Translations under genes and position numbers: made by a program
Assembly: GCF_037126465.1 (NCBI RefSeq)
Contig: NC_088201.1
Location: 128,464,665 to 128,528,664, forward strand
Length of the DNA stretch: 64,000 nucleotides
DNA from: Ornithodoros turicata
Lineage: Eukaryota; Arthropoda; Arachnida; Ixodida; Argasidae
Reading direction: 5' to 3'
Shown: positions 33,583-45,129 of the stretch, piece after piece
Numbering within the stretch: position 1 is the stretch's first letter
Layout of the letters: every line of letters begins with the position of its first letter
Notes under the pieces: generated by a model
The model's database searches: none
What the model saw: only the letters and a program-made list of their open reading frames with translations
Told to the model about the DNA's origin: nothing

Positions 33583-34443
33583 CCGTATTTTCACGCGTAT
33601 TAGCCGCACCGCAGATAAGCCGCAGGCCTCGTTTTTGGATACATTTTGAAAATGTTTTTGCAGATAAGCCGCACTCGCAGATAAGCCGCGGGTAATACGA
33701 CGAGACTGCTTTGTGCGCTAAACTAGTGATGCACAAACAAAATCAATAGAGACTCTCAACGCTCGTCGACGACGTACTCCCTGCCAGCTGCCCTGTTCTC
33801 GTACTGGTCCGCGACGTCAACGACTTTTAGTTTGAAGCCGCTGTCGTAGCTGTGCCTCCGCGTTGGAGCCATGCCTCACCTCTAACTGCCGTGCCCGTGT
33901 CCACGAATGCTGCTGCTCAGGTCAAATGAGAACTGACGCTTAGCTGACCACGTTTTATTCCGATGGCAGGTGTATTGAGCCCTTCCTGCCGACAAAGGAG
34001 ACCGTAGGGAAGGCCATAAACCCTGTGGTCCACATTCCGTTGTCGGCATGATGTATAACAGAGGAGGTCAGTTCTAGTGTTCTACTAAGATCGGATTGTG
34101 CCCTTGTTGCGTGTTTTTTGCCGATTGATGAATTAGTGGTGTTCCATGAGACATTAATCACTGTTACCCCTTTTGTTAAAGCTGCGTGGGGGAATGTATT
34201 CGGAAGGTCAGACCACTCGAATGTGGACCCGCCCCTGTTCGGTATTGTTCGTGCACAAGCAGGGCGGTCCTGTTCCGAAAAAAATATGATGCACTGTCGG
34301 CCCTTTCGTGTAATCCGGGGTATGGGGAAAATACCAGGGAAAAATAGCCATCAGATAAGCCGCACCCGTGGATAAGCCGCAGAGCGTCCGCGACAAAAAA
34401 AAAATTCGCGCATAAGCCGCGGCTAATACGCGTGAAAATACGG
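33583..34443. mobile_element. 861-bp TIR element nested in the Kolobok, TA target
   Basis: Ends CCGTATTTTCACGCGTATTA and its exact complement (34,424-34,443), continuing as AGCCGC; flanked by TA (33,581-33,582 and 34,444-34,445). Subterminal copies of GATAAGCCGCA occur at both ends. No transposase. Most consistent with a non-autonomous Tc1/mariner-pogo type element. Confidence 0.85.
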
Positions 34444-34445
34444 TA

Positions 34446-35900
34446 CATAAAATGTTTTGTGGGTTCTAGTGCTGCAATGTGGAACATAGAAATTGAGCGT
34501 TGATACGATCGCAGCTGAATCGATATATATCTATGTCGATATATAAATTGATTATAGGCAAGGTGATAGCCTATGTTCTCTTAGAGCTTATGAACTGGAA
34601 CGTGTTTGTGGCAAACACCTGTGCACTGAATAGAATTAAAAAAGCATACATACATTGCGTTACTGGTTGGTGCGAAGTAGCACTTGCAAATTGATATGAA
34701 CACAGTATGGAGATGTTCTCCTTCATTGTTTGCTTGTTTACTGCTATCACTTGTATGCTCATTCACAAACACAGTGATCAATAAAGCCACGTTACAAGCT
34801 TTGATGTCTGCAGAATGTATTTTACTGTGTAATGGCTGTCAGGTTATTCCAGAAGGGTATATGGCAGACCTGTATTGTTCATGAAAGGGATACTGTTATG
34901 ATCAAGCAGTGTTCAAACCATCCAGTGTACTGCTGTCAAGATGGGAGGCATTCAATGCAGCGTACAAGCACCTGAAAGAAAAGTGAGAGCTTCATCTCAG
35001 TGAAAGCGAAAAAACATGCGCATGGTCAGACAGCATCTACTGCATCACACGTCAAAAAGGCAAAAACCTTTGTGTGCTTCAGAAGGAAAGTTTTACCTTA
35101 TGGCATGTACAGCACATGCTTCGAGGACTTTTCTGCAGTACTTTCAGCTTTACTAATGGTCCCCAGAGCCACCTGGTAAACTGTTTGTAGGCAACGTACC
35201 GAAACTTCTTGCATGTACCATGGACAGCGTAAAATTATATGTAACTTTACTAATAACAAACCGAAGGCACACATGAGTGAACTCACTTGTTCACTTTGCT
35301 GTTCCTCTTAACAGCGTACTCGTCGCTTTCTCTCACGTAACAGTAGGATACCTGGAGCAACTCAGTCTTCAGCCACAGTATTTTAAAGTACATATTTCTT
35401 GAAATGCAACCGCTGCGCTGCTTCAGTAATGTCTCATTTCGCAGCAACAAAGGCATTCTTCTGCCGTCGGCATCGGCACGCATGTGCCACAAGGACACCT
35501 GAACCGAAACAGGAATGCCATATTTCCGCTGCGAGGTTCTCAACATTTTCATTACGCATGAAGAGTGTTTCCCACGGCGGCTGGGTGACTGCAATGACGG
35601 TAATTCATCCTCCGTCGACGATTCTGCGGATGATGTTGTGTCATACTGCGTCTACCGCGTGCACTCGTACGAAAAAACGTTTTGCGTGCGTGACTGCTGG
35701 ACTATCGCAAGCTCGAGGGCATTCAAGTTTGGAAAAATCAACATCACACGACGTGGACCTCAAAGAACAAGGCGTTGCCTCAAAGCAACATGACGCATTC
35801 GTCACAGACCGGAAGGCGAACTAGAAAGGCGAGACTAGCCGTAGCCGACACGAGCCAACACAGTGTTGTGTCTGAGGGAGTACTGAGCTTTGCGCTCGAA
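34446..35900. other. Kolobok interior, right part
   Basis: Overlapping frames on both strands at 35,283-35,824 have no domain I can name. Acceptor-like CTGTTCCTCTTAACAG at 35,299-35,314 could precede a lost transposase exon. Confidence 0.35.
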
Positions 35901-36243
35901 TGTAATCTTTGAAATTCGATTACTCAAAGAAAATAAAGGATTCAAAAAGAAATATTTCGTAACTGAGATGTACTCTTCTTAGGCTTTCATAAAATCATAA
36001 GGTTACCCTGGGTTGAAATTCACTTTACAGTTCCTTTAAGAAGCAAAGCAAAGAGGTGAGATAAGTTGTTGGGATCATCACCACCATCATTGTTCCAAAA
36101 GTTGTTCACCAATGTAACTGGTACAGGTGATGTGCTGGCCTTGCACTAGCCGAAGCCGAAATCTCCATTCTATCTTTCCTTAAAATCAAATCAGATCAAT
36201 CAAGACCTCCCGCCGTAATCTGGACGGGAGGTCCAACGTCTCT

Positions 36244-37566
36244 ATGACACTTACCACAGGTCAACAGGTCCCCGTCAGCCCTGCCAAACGACAACGGGTA
36301 GGGAGCCCTTCCTCTGGTGATCCCAACAACCCACAGATCGTGAATGTTCCCGATAACACCATGGACACTTCGGCACGGCCAGCTCCTCAGCAGACAGATG
36401 CGATGAACGATGGCAACCTTGCCACTTCACTTCATGACCCGTTCACCACTGTCACCTACAAGAAGAACCGAGCCGGCAGTATTCCCATACCGTTTCGACC
36501 AGCAACTACTGACTACTCCTTCTGGAAGGTGAATCCTTATGCGGTCGCTAGTGAGATACGCCTGCTAACCCAACAACAGGTTATGCACCACCGTTTCCAC
36601 CGAGATGGTTCTCTCTTCGCCTCCGTACGGTCCGAAGCAGCCGCCCGCAACCTTTTGTCTGCTAAGTGCTTAGCTGGGATTCCGGTGATACCATCAATAC
36701 CCCAATCATACGCCAGAAATATGGGCAAGATATATGATGTTCCAAGAGAGTATTCGAACGACGACCTCGTGCTCTACCTTAAAGGCGCAGGGGTTTTATC
36801 TGCACGGCGACAGGTTCGGCATTCCATAGCAGAACATGGCAGTGATGTGTTTACCCCGTTACGGAGCGCTATCCTGACTTTTGAACCTACAATCCGTCTT
36901 CCTCCCCGAATTGCCCTTGGGTTTCAGACCTTCACAGTGCAAGAGTACATAGAAGGCCCCATACAGTGTTATAACTGCCGACGATTTGGCCATATTGCAC
37001 GAAATTGCCGAGGTTCTACACGGTGTGGCATCTGCGCCGGACCTCACCGGAGAACAGACTGCAACAATAAAAGAGAGCCAAAGTGTGCTAACTGCAAATC
37101 CAGCCATCCCGCATCATTTTCTTTATGTCCTGTCAAGACCGCCGCCACCAAAAGGCACCAAGACCGGACCCTACGACTTCCGTCTGACGCTCCTGGGGAT
37201 GCTAGTGCCACAGTCCCGTCTCGTACAAACGCACAAGCATTTCCTGCACTACCCTCTCGATCTGCACCAGGTGAACGAGGGTCGCTGAACACAGTCGCGG
37301 CTACGCCTATCACAAGCCCACCGCCTCCTCGTCCATTAAGACAGATTACAAACACTTACGCCAGTGTGACGGAACCAGCACGCTCGAGGAGACAGTTACC
37401 CTCATCAGCCTCTCGATATATGCCTTCTCTGGGACTCTTCTCAGCGGTACTCGCTGCCCTTAAGGCCATTGTCTCTGCTTTCCCTGGTGCGTCGCAACTG
37501 CCCGAGGTTCAAGCGCTTCAGGCACTGGAGGCATTATCTTCGCATCAGCATGACGGAATTGTATAA
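36244..37566 (+). CDS. I-LINE ORF1: gag-like RNA-binding protein
   Basis: 440 codons, no stop or frameshift. The N-terminal 75 residues are low-complexity (Pro, Ser, Asp). From about residue 242 are three CCHC-type knuckles: CYNCRRFGHIARNC, CGICAGPHRRTDC and CANCKSSHPASFSLC, which bind RNA in I/jockey-type ORF1 proteins. A Pro-rich region and a hydrophobic helix-forming end follow. It packages element RNA into a ribonucleoprotein for nuclear import. Its stop (37,564-37,566) overlaps the ORF2 start by 17 bases, a usual layout for termination-reinitiation. Its integrity contrasts with the broken ORF2. Confidence 0.92.
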   Translation: MTLTTGQQVPVSPAKRQRVGSPSSGDPNNPQIVNVPDNTMDTSARPAPQQTDAMNDGNLATSLHDPFTTVTYKKNRAGSIPIPFRPATTDYSFWKVNPYAVASEIRLLTQQQVMHHRFHRDGSLFASVRSEAAARNLLSAKCLAGIPVIPSIPQSYARNMGKIYDVPREYSNDDLVLYLKGAGVLSARRQVRHSIAEHGSDVFTPLRSAILTFEPTIRLPPRIALGFQTFTVQEYIEGPIQCYNCRRFGHIARNCRGSTRCGICAGPHRRTDCNNKREPKCANCKSSHPASFSLCPVKTAATKRHQDRTLRLPSDAPGDASATVPSRTNAQAFPALPSRSAPGERGSLNTVAATPITSPPPPRPLRQITNTYASVTEPARSRRQLPSSASRYMPSLGLFSAVLAALKAIVSAFPGASQLPEVQALQALEALSSHQHDGIV

Positions 37567-39527
37567 AAAGGCCCTGGCTATGCAGTGGAATCCTCGAAGC
37601 CTGCGTAACAAGCTCCCAGATTTTAAATTACATCTACAACAGAACAAGATCCCTTTCATAGCTATATGCGAACACGGCATGGATTGTACACATCGTGTTA
37701 ATGGATACACAATCTATCGCTCTCATCATTCCCCTGAGAGCAGAACAGCGCTACACGTTCGCAATGACCTCGTTGCTGCACCCATCGGGTCAGTTTGTCA
37801 TCGCCTTATGATTACGTCACCTGCAGGATCCACCTTTGCCCCATGCTGTTAACGGTCGTCAGTATGTATATCCGTCCCGCGGTACAGGTCCCGTGGAGTG
37901 ACCTCGAACGCTTACTTGGTTCTCTGGAAGCCCCAGCGCTTGTGCTGGGGGACTTCAATGCACATCACTCGGCCTGGGGAAGCCGAAGGACGGCCAGTAG
38001 GGGAAGGAGGTTGTTGGAGGCAATGGAGAATAATAACATATGCCTGCTGAACAACCGCAAGCCCACTTACATGCGATCCCCAACGTCACTTGATGTATTG
38101 GACCTCTCGTGGTGCTCAACCGACATAATTCGCCACTTGTCGTGCGCTACGGACGTCGACACTAGAGGTAGCGATCATTTTCCTCTATATATTTCGCACG
38201 ACAGACTGCCCCTCTCAGCCACTGCTGGACTGATTTCTTTCACAAACTGGAGACGTTTTCGTGCGGGCCTCAGAACATCTGTGCACACCGGTATGTCCCC
38301 AGAGGCTCTCTCTCATACAATTACCCGCGGTATTCAGGACGCGGTGGTCATGTCTAAAAGGGTAACAGGCCATGTCGGCCATTCCCCAGCAATTAATCAC
38401 CTTAGAGCATTACGTCGCCGAGCCGAAAGAACGGCTCGTCGGACAGGGCAACTTACGGACATTGTGGAATACCGCCGGATGAAAGCCAAAGTAACACGAT
38501 AACTTAAGAACGAGGACAGGAACCGTTGGCGTAAGTTTTGCCACCACCTTTCACCGTTTGATCCGGCCACGAAGATCTGGCGGACAATCCGATCTCTGAA
38601 AGAGGCGCCCCCTCAAAAGAATCCTCTCGCGGCCTTGGCTATCGTTCAGCATGTAGACGAAAACACGCTTGCGACGGACTTCTGTGTGGTACTAACGACT
38701 CCGGCGGCTGCCTCGACCACGCCCCTACACCGCAGTGTTGTCCACTGTTTGACGGCTGAACTTCACCAAGACTGGCCCCGTCCCCCGGAAGTTATGGACC
38801 GCGACTTCACACTAATCGAGCTAAAGGCAGCGTTGAAGCTTGTGAACGCCGCCTCGTCCCCTGGGCCCGATAAAATCACCTATGCCGCCCTACGAAACCT
38901 TGACGGGCGGTCACTCCAAGCTCTCCTTCATGTCTATAATACGTCTTGGCAACAAGGATCTTTACCACATACATGCAAGGAGGCATTGGTTGTTCCCATC
39001 CTGAAACCAGGCAAGCCCCCAAATGCCTAATCCTCCTTTCGCCCGGTAAGCCTGACAAGCTGTATGGGGAAACTGATGGAGAGAATGGTTTTGCATCGCC
39101 TCGACTGGTGGCTTGAAAAACAACGTGCGTTCCCTCACGAAATGGCTGGATTTCGTCGCCACCGAAGCTCCATGGATCCAGTTCTCGACCTAGTCTCTAC
39201 AGTTCAACATGCTCGAGCCCATCGACGGATCGTCCGATCGGTCTTCCTCGACATCAAGCGCGCATATGATACCGTCTCGCACATTTGTGTGCTGCACGCC
39301 TTGCGCTCGTTTGGAGTATCCGGTCGGCTCTTCATCTGGCTCCAAGGCTTCCTTACGGACCCAACTGTCGCTGTCCGTACGTCCCAAGGCCAAAGCCCTC
39401 AGCATCCTGTTCCTCAAGGAGTCCCCCAAGGAAGCATTCTCAGCCCGACACTCTTTAACGTGGTGATGGCCGGCCTACAATCAGTAATTCCTCGCAGTGT
39501 CGTTCTCCGTGTATGCAGATGACGTCG
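37550..39527 (+). pseudogene. I-LINE ORF2: endonuclease and reverse transcriptase (broken)
   Basis: ATG 37,550 opens MQWNPRSLRNKLPDF and FIAICEHGMD (N and E of the AP endonuclease). A frameshift near 37,830 leads to LVLGDFNAHHSAWGS and RGSDHFPLYI, the D/N and H motifs. In-frame TAA codons occur at 38,500-38,502 and 39,028-39,030. RT motifs: SSFRPVSLTSCMGKLMER, RSVFLDIKRAYDTVSH (first Asp) and VPQGVPQGSILSPTLFN. A frameshift near 39,505 precedes YADD (39,512-39,523), which is itself preserved. The enzyme nicks the target and reverse-transcribes the element RNA; this copy cannot make it whole. Confidence 0.9.
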
Positions 39528-41252
39528 CCCTTTGGACAGTAGGAAAATCACGCCCGGCTCTCCAGCGCCGCCTGCCAGCTCGCTTTAAACAATATCCATA
39601 CGTACCTCACGCACCTCGGGATGGACCTTTCACCCGAAAAGTGTGTCGAGCTCCCTTTCACGCGTAAAGCTATGGACAGTTTCCCTCTTTGGCTTGGTTT
39701 AAAGAAGCTTGAACCGGTACGCTTTCACCGCTTCCTTGGCGTGGTAATCGACTCGGACTTGCGCTGGGCTCGGCACATTAAACACCTTGAAACTGAAGTG
39801 CAGCGATGGCTCCCCGCAAATAAACATCTTTCTGGCTCAGGATGGGGCTGTGATCAGCGTTCCCTGCTCGCGGTTCACGCGGCATTGGTGAGGGCAACTG
39901 TGCTTTACAGCCTTCCTATTCTGCACAGGATATCAACAACTTCATTAAATACACTTCGGTCCCTGTTTGCTCGAAGCCTTCGTCGATGCCTCGGAGTTCC
40001 AAGAATGGCTGAAACACGGCAAGTACTGGCTGAAGCTGGTGAGCTCCCGATTGAAGTTCTCCGTGAACGGGAAACGGCTCGGCACTACCTCCGTTTGCGT
40101 GCTCACATTCCCCGCCACCCGCTACTCAGAAAAATTCGATACCGCCCTGAAAGCGACTTCTATCGAGTAGCGCAGAGGACACGCCAGACTCTCACTGGCT
40201 TCATAACTAAGGACACTATACCGCCGGACGCCCCCTGGTCTCTTCCGGTACCGCCCACTTTTGTACGCCTTCCTAACCTTCTGGAAAGAAGAGATCAGGT
40301 CCCCCCTCAAGTCCTCCGAGCCCATTTTCATGCTCTGGTAGACGAGAAGTTTTCTACGTTTACGGCAGCATATACTGACGGCGCATCCCGAAACAACAAG
40401 TCCGCCTCAGCATTCGTCATTCCACCCGAAGGCGTCGTGCACGGAAGACGCCTTTCACATCCAACCGCCTCCACAGCTGCGGAACTCTATGCCATCCTTT
40501 TCTTTCTACAACACATTGCTGATTTTACACCCCGGGAATGGGCAGTTTTACAGACTCCAAATCTGCGCTTCAAGCAATTGAAAATTTCGGCATACGAGGC
40601 ACATCCGCACCCCTAGTCACAGACGTGTTAATGGCTTACCACACTATCTACGCCGCAGGCCACAGGCTAGTTCTCCAGTGGGTTCCAGCCCATTGTGGCG
40701 TCGTGGGGAACGAGCAGGCCGACCGCGCCGCAGAAGCAGCACTCTCGTATCGGAAACGGACCCGTATTGTTCTGCTGAGAGGAGACCGCCGTTCAATTCT
40801 GCGACGCCTAGTGACACCCCTCGCTTCCCGCCAACGGACAACCGACATTCTTCCCTCCTCTATGTTGAACAGAGGCACCACGAATGCACCATGAATGCAC
40901 CACGCTCGCTTTCCGCATGCCACGAAACACCTCTCGTCAAGATGCTGCATTAATCCGCCGAATGCGCCTCGATGTGGCCTTTACAGCTCAGTGGCGTTAC
41001 CGCTTGAGACAAGTTGAATCTCCCACCTGCTGCCACTGTGGCGCTCTTGAGGATCTGGAGCATATTCTTCTTCATTGCCCTCACTACGAACCTTCCCGAA
41101 CCACACTCTCCGAGTCTCTTCGTCAGCTGGACTCTCGCCCTTTCTCCCTATCGAAATTGCTTGGTCCCTGGCCCAATCCAGCCCAGCAACGCTCTGCGCT
41201 CAAAGCTCTTCTGACATTTCTGGACACCATCGGACTTCAATCGTTATTGTGA
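39528..41252 (+). pseudogene. I-LINE ORF2: RT thumb, RNase H and C-terminal zinc knuckle (broken)
   Basis: After another frameshift the frame 39,621-40,616 carries FHRFLGVVIDSDLRWARHI (RT thumb) and the start of RNase H, AAYTDGASRNNKSA and TAAELYAILFF. A further shift near 40,540 gives FTDSKSALQAI and then QWVPAHCGVVGNEQADRAA, so all RNase H acidic residues and the His are visible. The last frame (from about 40,884) ends with CCHCGALEDLEHILLHC, the CCHC knuckle of I/R-type ORF2, and stops at 41,250-41,252. RNase H removes the RNA template strand. Confidence 0.9.
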
Positions 41253-41365
41253 AGGGGCTCGTTATTTTATTCCCCCCATTCCATCCAGCAATGGGGTAGA
41301 GTATCGCCTGTGGTGATGAAACTCCCCATTCTCCAAGGTCGCAAATAAAGTTGTTTTGTTGGTTG

Positions 41366-41490
41366 TTAATGCGTGTTATCTGGGAAGTGTCCAGTTCATT
41401 TTCTTGGAAATGGTTCACGGCTGCGGTGTGTGCGTTACTAATTATTGTCTTGCGACGTAAAGCCCCAAATTATTATTACACTTGACTGAG
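41366..41490 (+). repeat. 3'-tail fragment of a second LINE family
   Basis: TTGTCTTGCGACGTAAAGCC followed by CCAAATTATTATTAC resembles LINE 3' ends with an (ATT)n tail. The same signature occurs in reverse at 20,645-20,690. Confidence 0.5.
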
Positions 41491-42730
41491 TTGTCATGGT
41501 GACCAGTAGTTGCACTTTGGTTTTAGTGTTGTGCTCTTGGTTAATAGCAGTTTTACTCAGATGTACTGGAGAACAGGATGAGAAAATAAAAATAGGAAAA
41601 AGCGATGTAGGAACTTACTTCTCTGGCAGCAGGAAGTAAGTAGTACTTCTGTGTCCTCTAGTACTGCGAGCTTGACAAGGTTGGAATATTCATGAACCGG
41701 AGCATTCCAGTGACTCATCGATGTTTGCTCCAGAGGAGAGGATTGCAGAACATAACAGGACATTCCCTAACGGTCTGTTCCGCACCCATGGCTGGCTATA
41801 CCATGTCCTCTTTCCCCACAGACACAGGATGTAGTGGATGTAACATAGGTGCCCTTCAGAATATTCTATCTGTGTCAGTGCTCAGGCACATGGAACATTG
41901 TGAAAGCAGCTCCATCAACCAGGATTCTGCTACAATCAGCAACCGTTCGCCTCCTTTACACCTAGCAAATCAAACAAAACTTGCAGTGAACATTGAATTA
42001 CTGTAGTTCTCACAAACCACCTGTACCTGTGTTTTAGCAATTAAGCATTCTGAGGACCTGAAGTTATTGTTCATTCCATAACATTCTTCTGTTTCTTAAC
42101 CACATTCTTCCAGTATCAGTAATATCACGTGAATTTCTGGGCATAGGATTTTGCAAACTGTAAAGTACATTTCCCTCAGCTGTACATAACGGAATGCACC
42201 CTGCTGGAGACCTTTCGGCATACACGCCTTTTGAACTGTTAAAACGAAGTCTCCCTGTCTCTACTGAACATTTCTCAGCTGAACACGGTCAAGAACTCAG
42301 AGGGACGGAAACAGACAGCGTTAATCACTTCGCTACAGCGCTCACTACCGCCCTTTTCTGTTCTTTTGTCAGCTCTAGTCAGGAGATCGATTAGTATCCT
42401 ACTCTAATAGTCTCAATCGCTCCAAGTACGTGGCCCTGCGACGTGGAATTAGTGATGTGCACCTTGCTCACGCTGTTCCGGCTGATTTCTATGTCAAAAT
42501 TTGGGTAAGGACATTTCAACGCACGTGCGTGTTTCAGGGTTTGTTCACACGGAATGGCTTTTAACAAGGATTGTCTCCCACTCTGCTAACCCCTTGAAAT
42601 ACCATAACTAAAAAGTTAATAAAGTTTGAGTAATTAGTCATCCTGTAGCAACACACTTTTTTGAAATGGTATGTCTGTATAACTCAACTGCAAAAACGAC
42701 ATGTACAATGCTCCCATACCTGCTTTATAA
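41491..42730. other. Unassigned spacer
   Basis: Frames up to 104 codons lack motifs; no splice-consistent exon found. Confidence 0.3.
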
Positions 42731-42734
42731 ACAA

Positions 42735-43948
42735 CAGAGTTCGAGGTAACTCGTTACTGTAACTAAGTTTCTTTTTTTGGTAACTTGTAACTTAACTCTG
42801 TACTTTTGGTAACTTTCAGAGGAACACGTTCCTTTTTCAGGTAACTTTGCCAAAGTAACTTAAGTTAAGTTCAAAGTTACTTTTAAGTCGCTTTTCACTC
42901 GCGTCCACATATTTTCTTGCTTTGTCTCTGGTTCCTTCATGGTATTTTTTTCCATAAAACGTGATATTCAAGAAGTAAGAACCGCTGCTATTGAAATGAA
43001 GCTGAACCATTGTGCGCCCACAGGGAGTAAGATGTAAAGCGTTCGAATAGACCTCTACCAGAGAAACGTCATCATGACCTTGGTAGACAGACTGAAACCG
43101 AAACAAATCGGAAGGAGAGGGCTGGGCTCAACAAATGAGCTCTTGTTCTCTACCTCTCATTGAAAGAAAAGTAGGACCGAAGGTCGCGTCCCTTTCAGGG
43201 ACCATCATAATCCCCTCAAGACCGTGGCTTTCGGGAGCGACCTTGTTCACTTCTAGCTTCGAGCGTAGTTCAATGGACCATTTCCATATTCGCGTCGCCC
43301 CTAGCGGCGGAATGTCGAACGTCGCGTCTTTCCCCCCAATAAACATGATGACGCTTTTCGGACTGGCACGTTGCGTGGGAAAGTAGCAAGAGAAGATTGG
43401 AAGATGAATGCGGAAAGAGTGCAAGCTCATTGTACTCATTACCAGTACAAAGGGTTGTCAAATGTAGACCTCAAACGTCCGCGTGACCTTGAAACCGATT
43501 ATCTCTCCCCAATGAACATGACAGATGCCCGCAGGTGGGTCCATAGTGATGTTTTCCACTCAAAGATGGCGGACGCAAGGGCTGGGCATGCGCATACGGG
43601 TTGTCGGAAATTGTCTATTCTACCAAATTTATGGCGCTGTCAAACACTATGACGTCATTTGTTTACAAACAGGGAGGTCCATTGTTGGACATAAACGAAA
43701 ACGATCTAAGCGTGTTGCACTCCTCCACAGGCAACTCAAGGTCTAACCCAACTGTTCACGCGCGCTGCACCTGCGTAATGCTATTTTGTGTCTTAAGTAA
43801 CTTGGAAGTAACTGGTTCTTTTTCTAAGTAACTCAGTAACTGTCAGTTACATTTCAGGCTGAACAACTTCGTTATTAACGTAGTTACATTTTGCGCACGG
43901 TAACTTAACTTCTAACGAGTTCTTTTTGACGGGTAACTTCTCAATCTA
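42735..43948. mobile_element. Non-autonomous hAT-like element with GTAACT-rich ends
   Basis: The left end is AGAGTTCGAGGTAACTCGTT and the right end, in complement, AGATTGAGAAGTTACCCGT. Both ends (42,735-42,890 and 43,785-43,948) are packed with GTAACTT/AAGTTAC copies in both directions. The interior has no transposase. The ends resemble arthropod hAT elements, but I could not fix an 8-bp duplication. Confidence 0.55.
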
Positions 43949-44112
43949 TGATAAAGAATCTGTACAGGATGAGAAAATGTCCAGTGATACCAGATTTCGT
44001 AAACGTTGCATGTTTCCCAGTGAACGAGAAAGAGATGTCGGGAACAATTAAAGCCTCTCCGCACTTATTTAATATTCTTTCTCTTTTTATACATTATTTG
44101 CTTTGTCGGGCA

Positions 44113-44640
44113 CTACACTTTGAAAGTGAGTACGAATAAAGGAATACACACCGCGGTACACGGCAGTAGGTGCATTATTTTCTTATCCTCTGTCCCTGTG
44201 ATAGAATGAAGAAAAAGATCGGGAACGGTGCGTGCATGAACTTCGAGTACCCAGTCGCGCATTTGTATTCGTCTCAGTAAATGCGATTTGCGGTATTTTA
44301 TTTGGTGTTCAACATGGGACAAGTCATAGCGGGTAAGTTGATACCTATATATATTATATATTCGTCCCTTTGAGCTGGTGTAGAGACACATCAAAAGGAC
44401 AAAGCAGAATAACAGCGTAATGATTGCGAAGTACCACTTGTTTGAGAGTATCTCCATCGGCCCCTTTCGACAGGCTTCCTGCGAGGGTGTGTTCATTAAG
44501 GTCAGCACATGAAGCACTCCATCACTTTTCTTCCGCACATCCTTCGTTTGCGTGTCCAGGATAACGTGCAGCGTGGTGACAAAAAAAAACATCGTGCGTC
44601 GTAGGCGAATGGAACTGCAGAATATTGTGCAGAATAGCAT
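44113..44640 (-). CDS. Open frame for a possible single-pass membrane protein
   Basis: 175 codons on the minus strand. From an internal Met (MEILSNKWYFAI) there is a hydrophobic segment (YFAIITLLFCFVLLMCLYT) followed by a basic, hydrophilic stretch (RRIQMRDWVLEVHARTV). This layout fits a type II membrane protein, such as a Golgi transferase anchor, but no catalytic motif is present. It could be one exon or a chance frame. Confidence 0.25.
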   Translation of the reverse strand: MLFCTIFCSSIRLRRTMFFFVTTLHVILDTQTKDVRKKSDGVLHVLTLMNTPSQEACRKGPMEILSNKWYFAIITLLFCFVLLMCLYTSSKGRIYNIYRYQLTRYDLSHVEHQIKYRKSHLLRRIQMRDWVLEVHARTVPDLFLHSITGTEDKKIMHLLPCTAVCIPLFVLTFKV

Positions 44641-45129
44641 TTTCTAATCTCCTTAGTTTTTTCATGGTGACGTATTCATTAATTAGGTGTAATTAATTAG
44701 TTTCCTTTTTAATCGTTCGTCGTCGGGTCGAGATGTGAATTAGAAAGTTGTAAACTGATCTGGATTGGTCTTGTGTTGTGCTCTTTGCATGGTGTGTTCC
44801 TCAAACTCAAAGGAATGTTACCTCTTTCTAAAGTTGTACAGTTTGTTGAGAAAATAGCGTCGCAAATGTGCCTGTTCTGTTAAGCCTGTTCTGTTCTCTG
44901 GCGCTTCAACAGTGTGCTACAGCGTAGGCCTTGCATGTACCATGTGGCATGACGCGATGGCAACAAAGGCGCGCGCGTCACTTTCGTGGCTTTCAAGCGT
45001 ACGGAAGATTTATTACATCCATTATATGCCGAGAAGCGACTTTCAGATCACAGCTCACCTGAGTGTTTCTCGGCACGCTCTACAACTTTCTAATTCACAT
45101 CTTTATCCTACACTGCAAAAAATATTCCG

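Larger units (their letters stand above)
30497..36035 (+). mobile_element. Kolobok-type DNA transposon (TTAA target, THAP transposase)
   Basis: The termini are inverted: AGGAACTGTAAAGTGAAATT at 30,497 and its complement ending at 36,035 (23 of 25 bases agree). TTAA flanks both sides (30,493-30,496, 36,036-36,039). A THAP-domain gene lies inside, just after the left end, on the plus strand. TTAA plus a THAP domain is the definition of the Kolobok superfamily. The interior is degraded and carries at least one later insertion (33,583-34,443) and a LINE fragment. The catalytic part of the transposase was not found. Confidence 0.8.
36190..41365 (+). mobile_element. I-clade non-LTR retrotransposon, nearly full length but decayed
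   Basis: In order: short 5' leader (hairpin-like GACCTCCCGCC and GGCGGGAGGTC around 36,205-36,232 by complement), ORF1 with three zinc knuckles, ORF2 with endonuclease, reverse transcriptase, RNase H and a C-terminal zinc knuckle, then a 3' UTR ending AAATAAAGTTGTTTTGTTGG. RNase H after RT places it in the I group. ORF1 is intact; ORF2 has two in-frame stops and at least four frameshifts. No target duplication could be fixed. Confidence 0.9.

Noticed and set aside
35399..35824. Last Kolobok transposase exon
   Set aside because: No catalytic or family motif could be seen, and frames exist on both strands.
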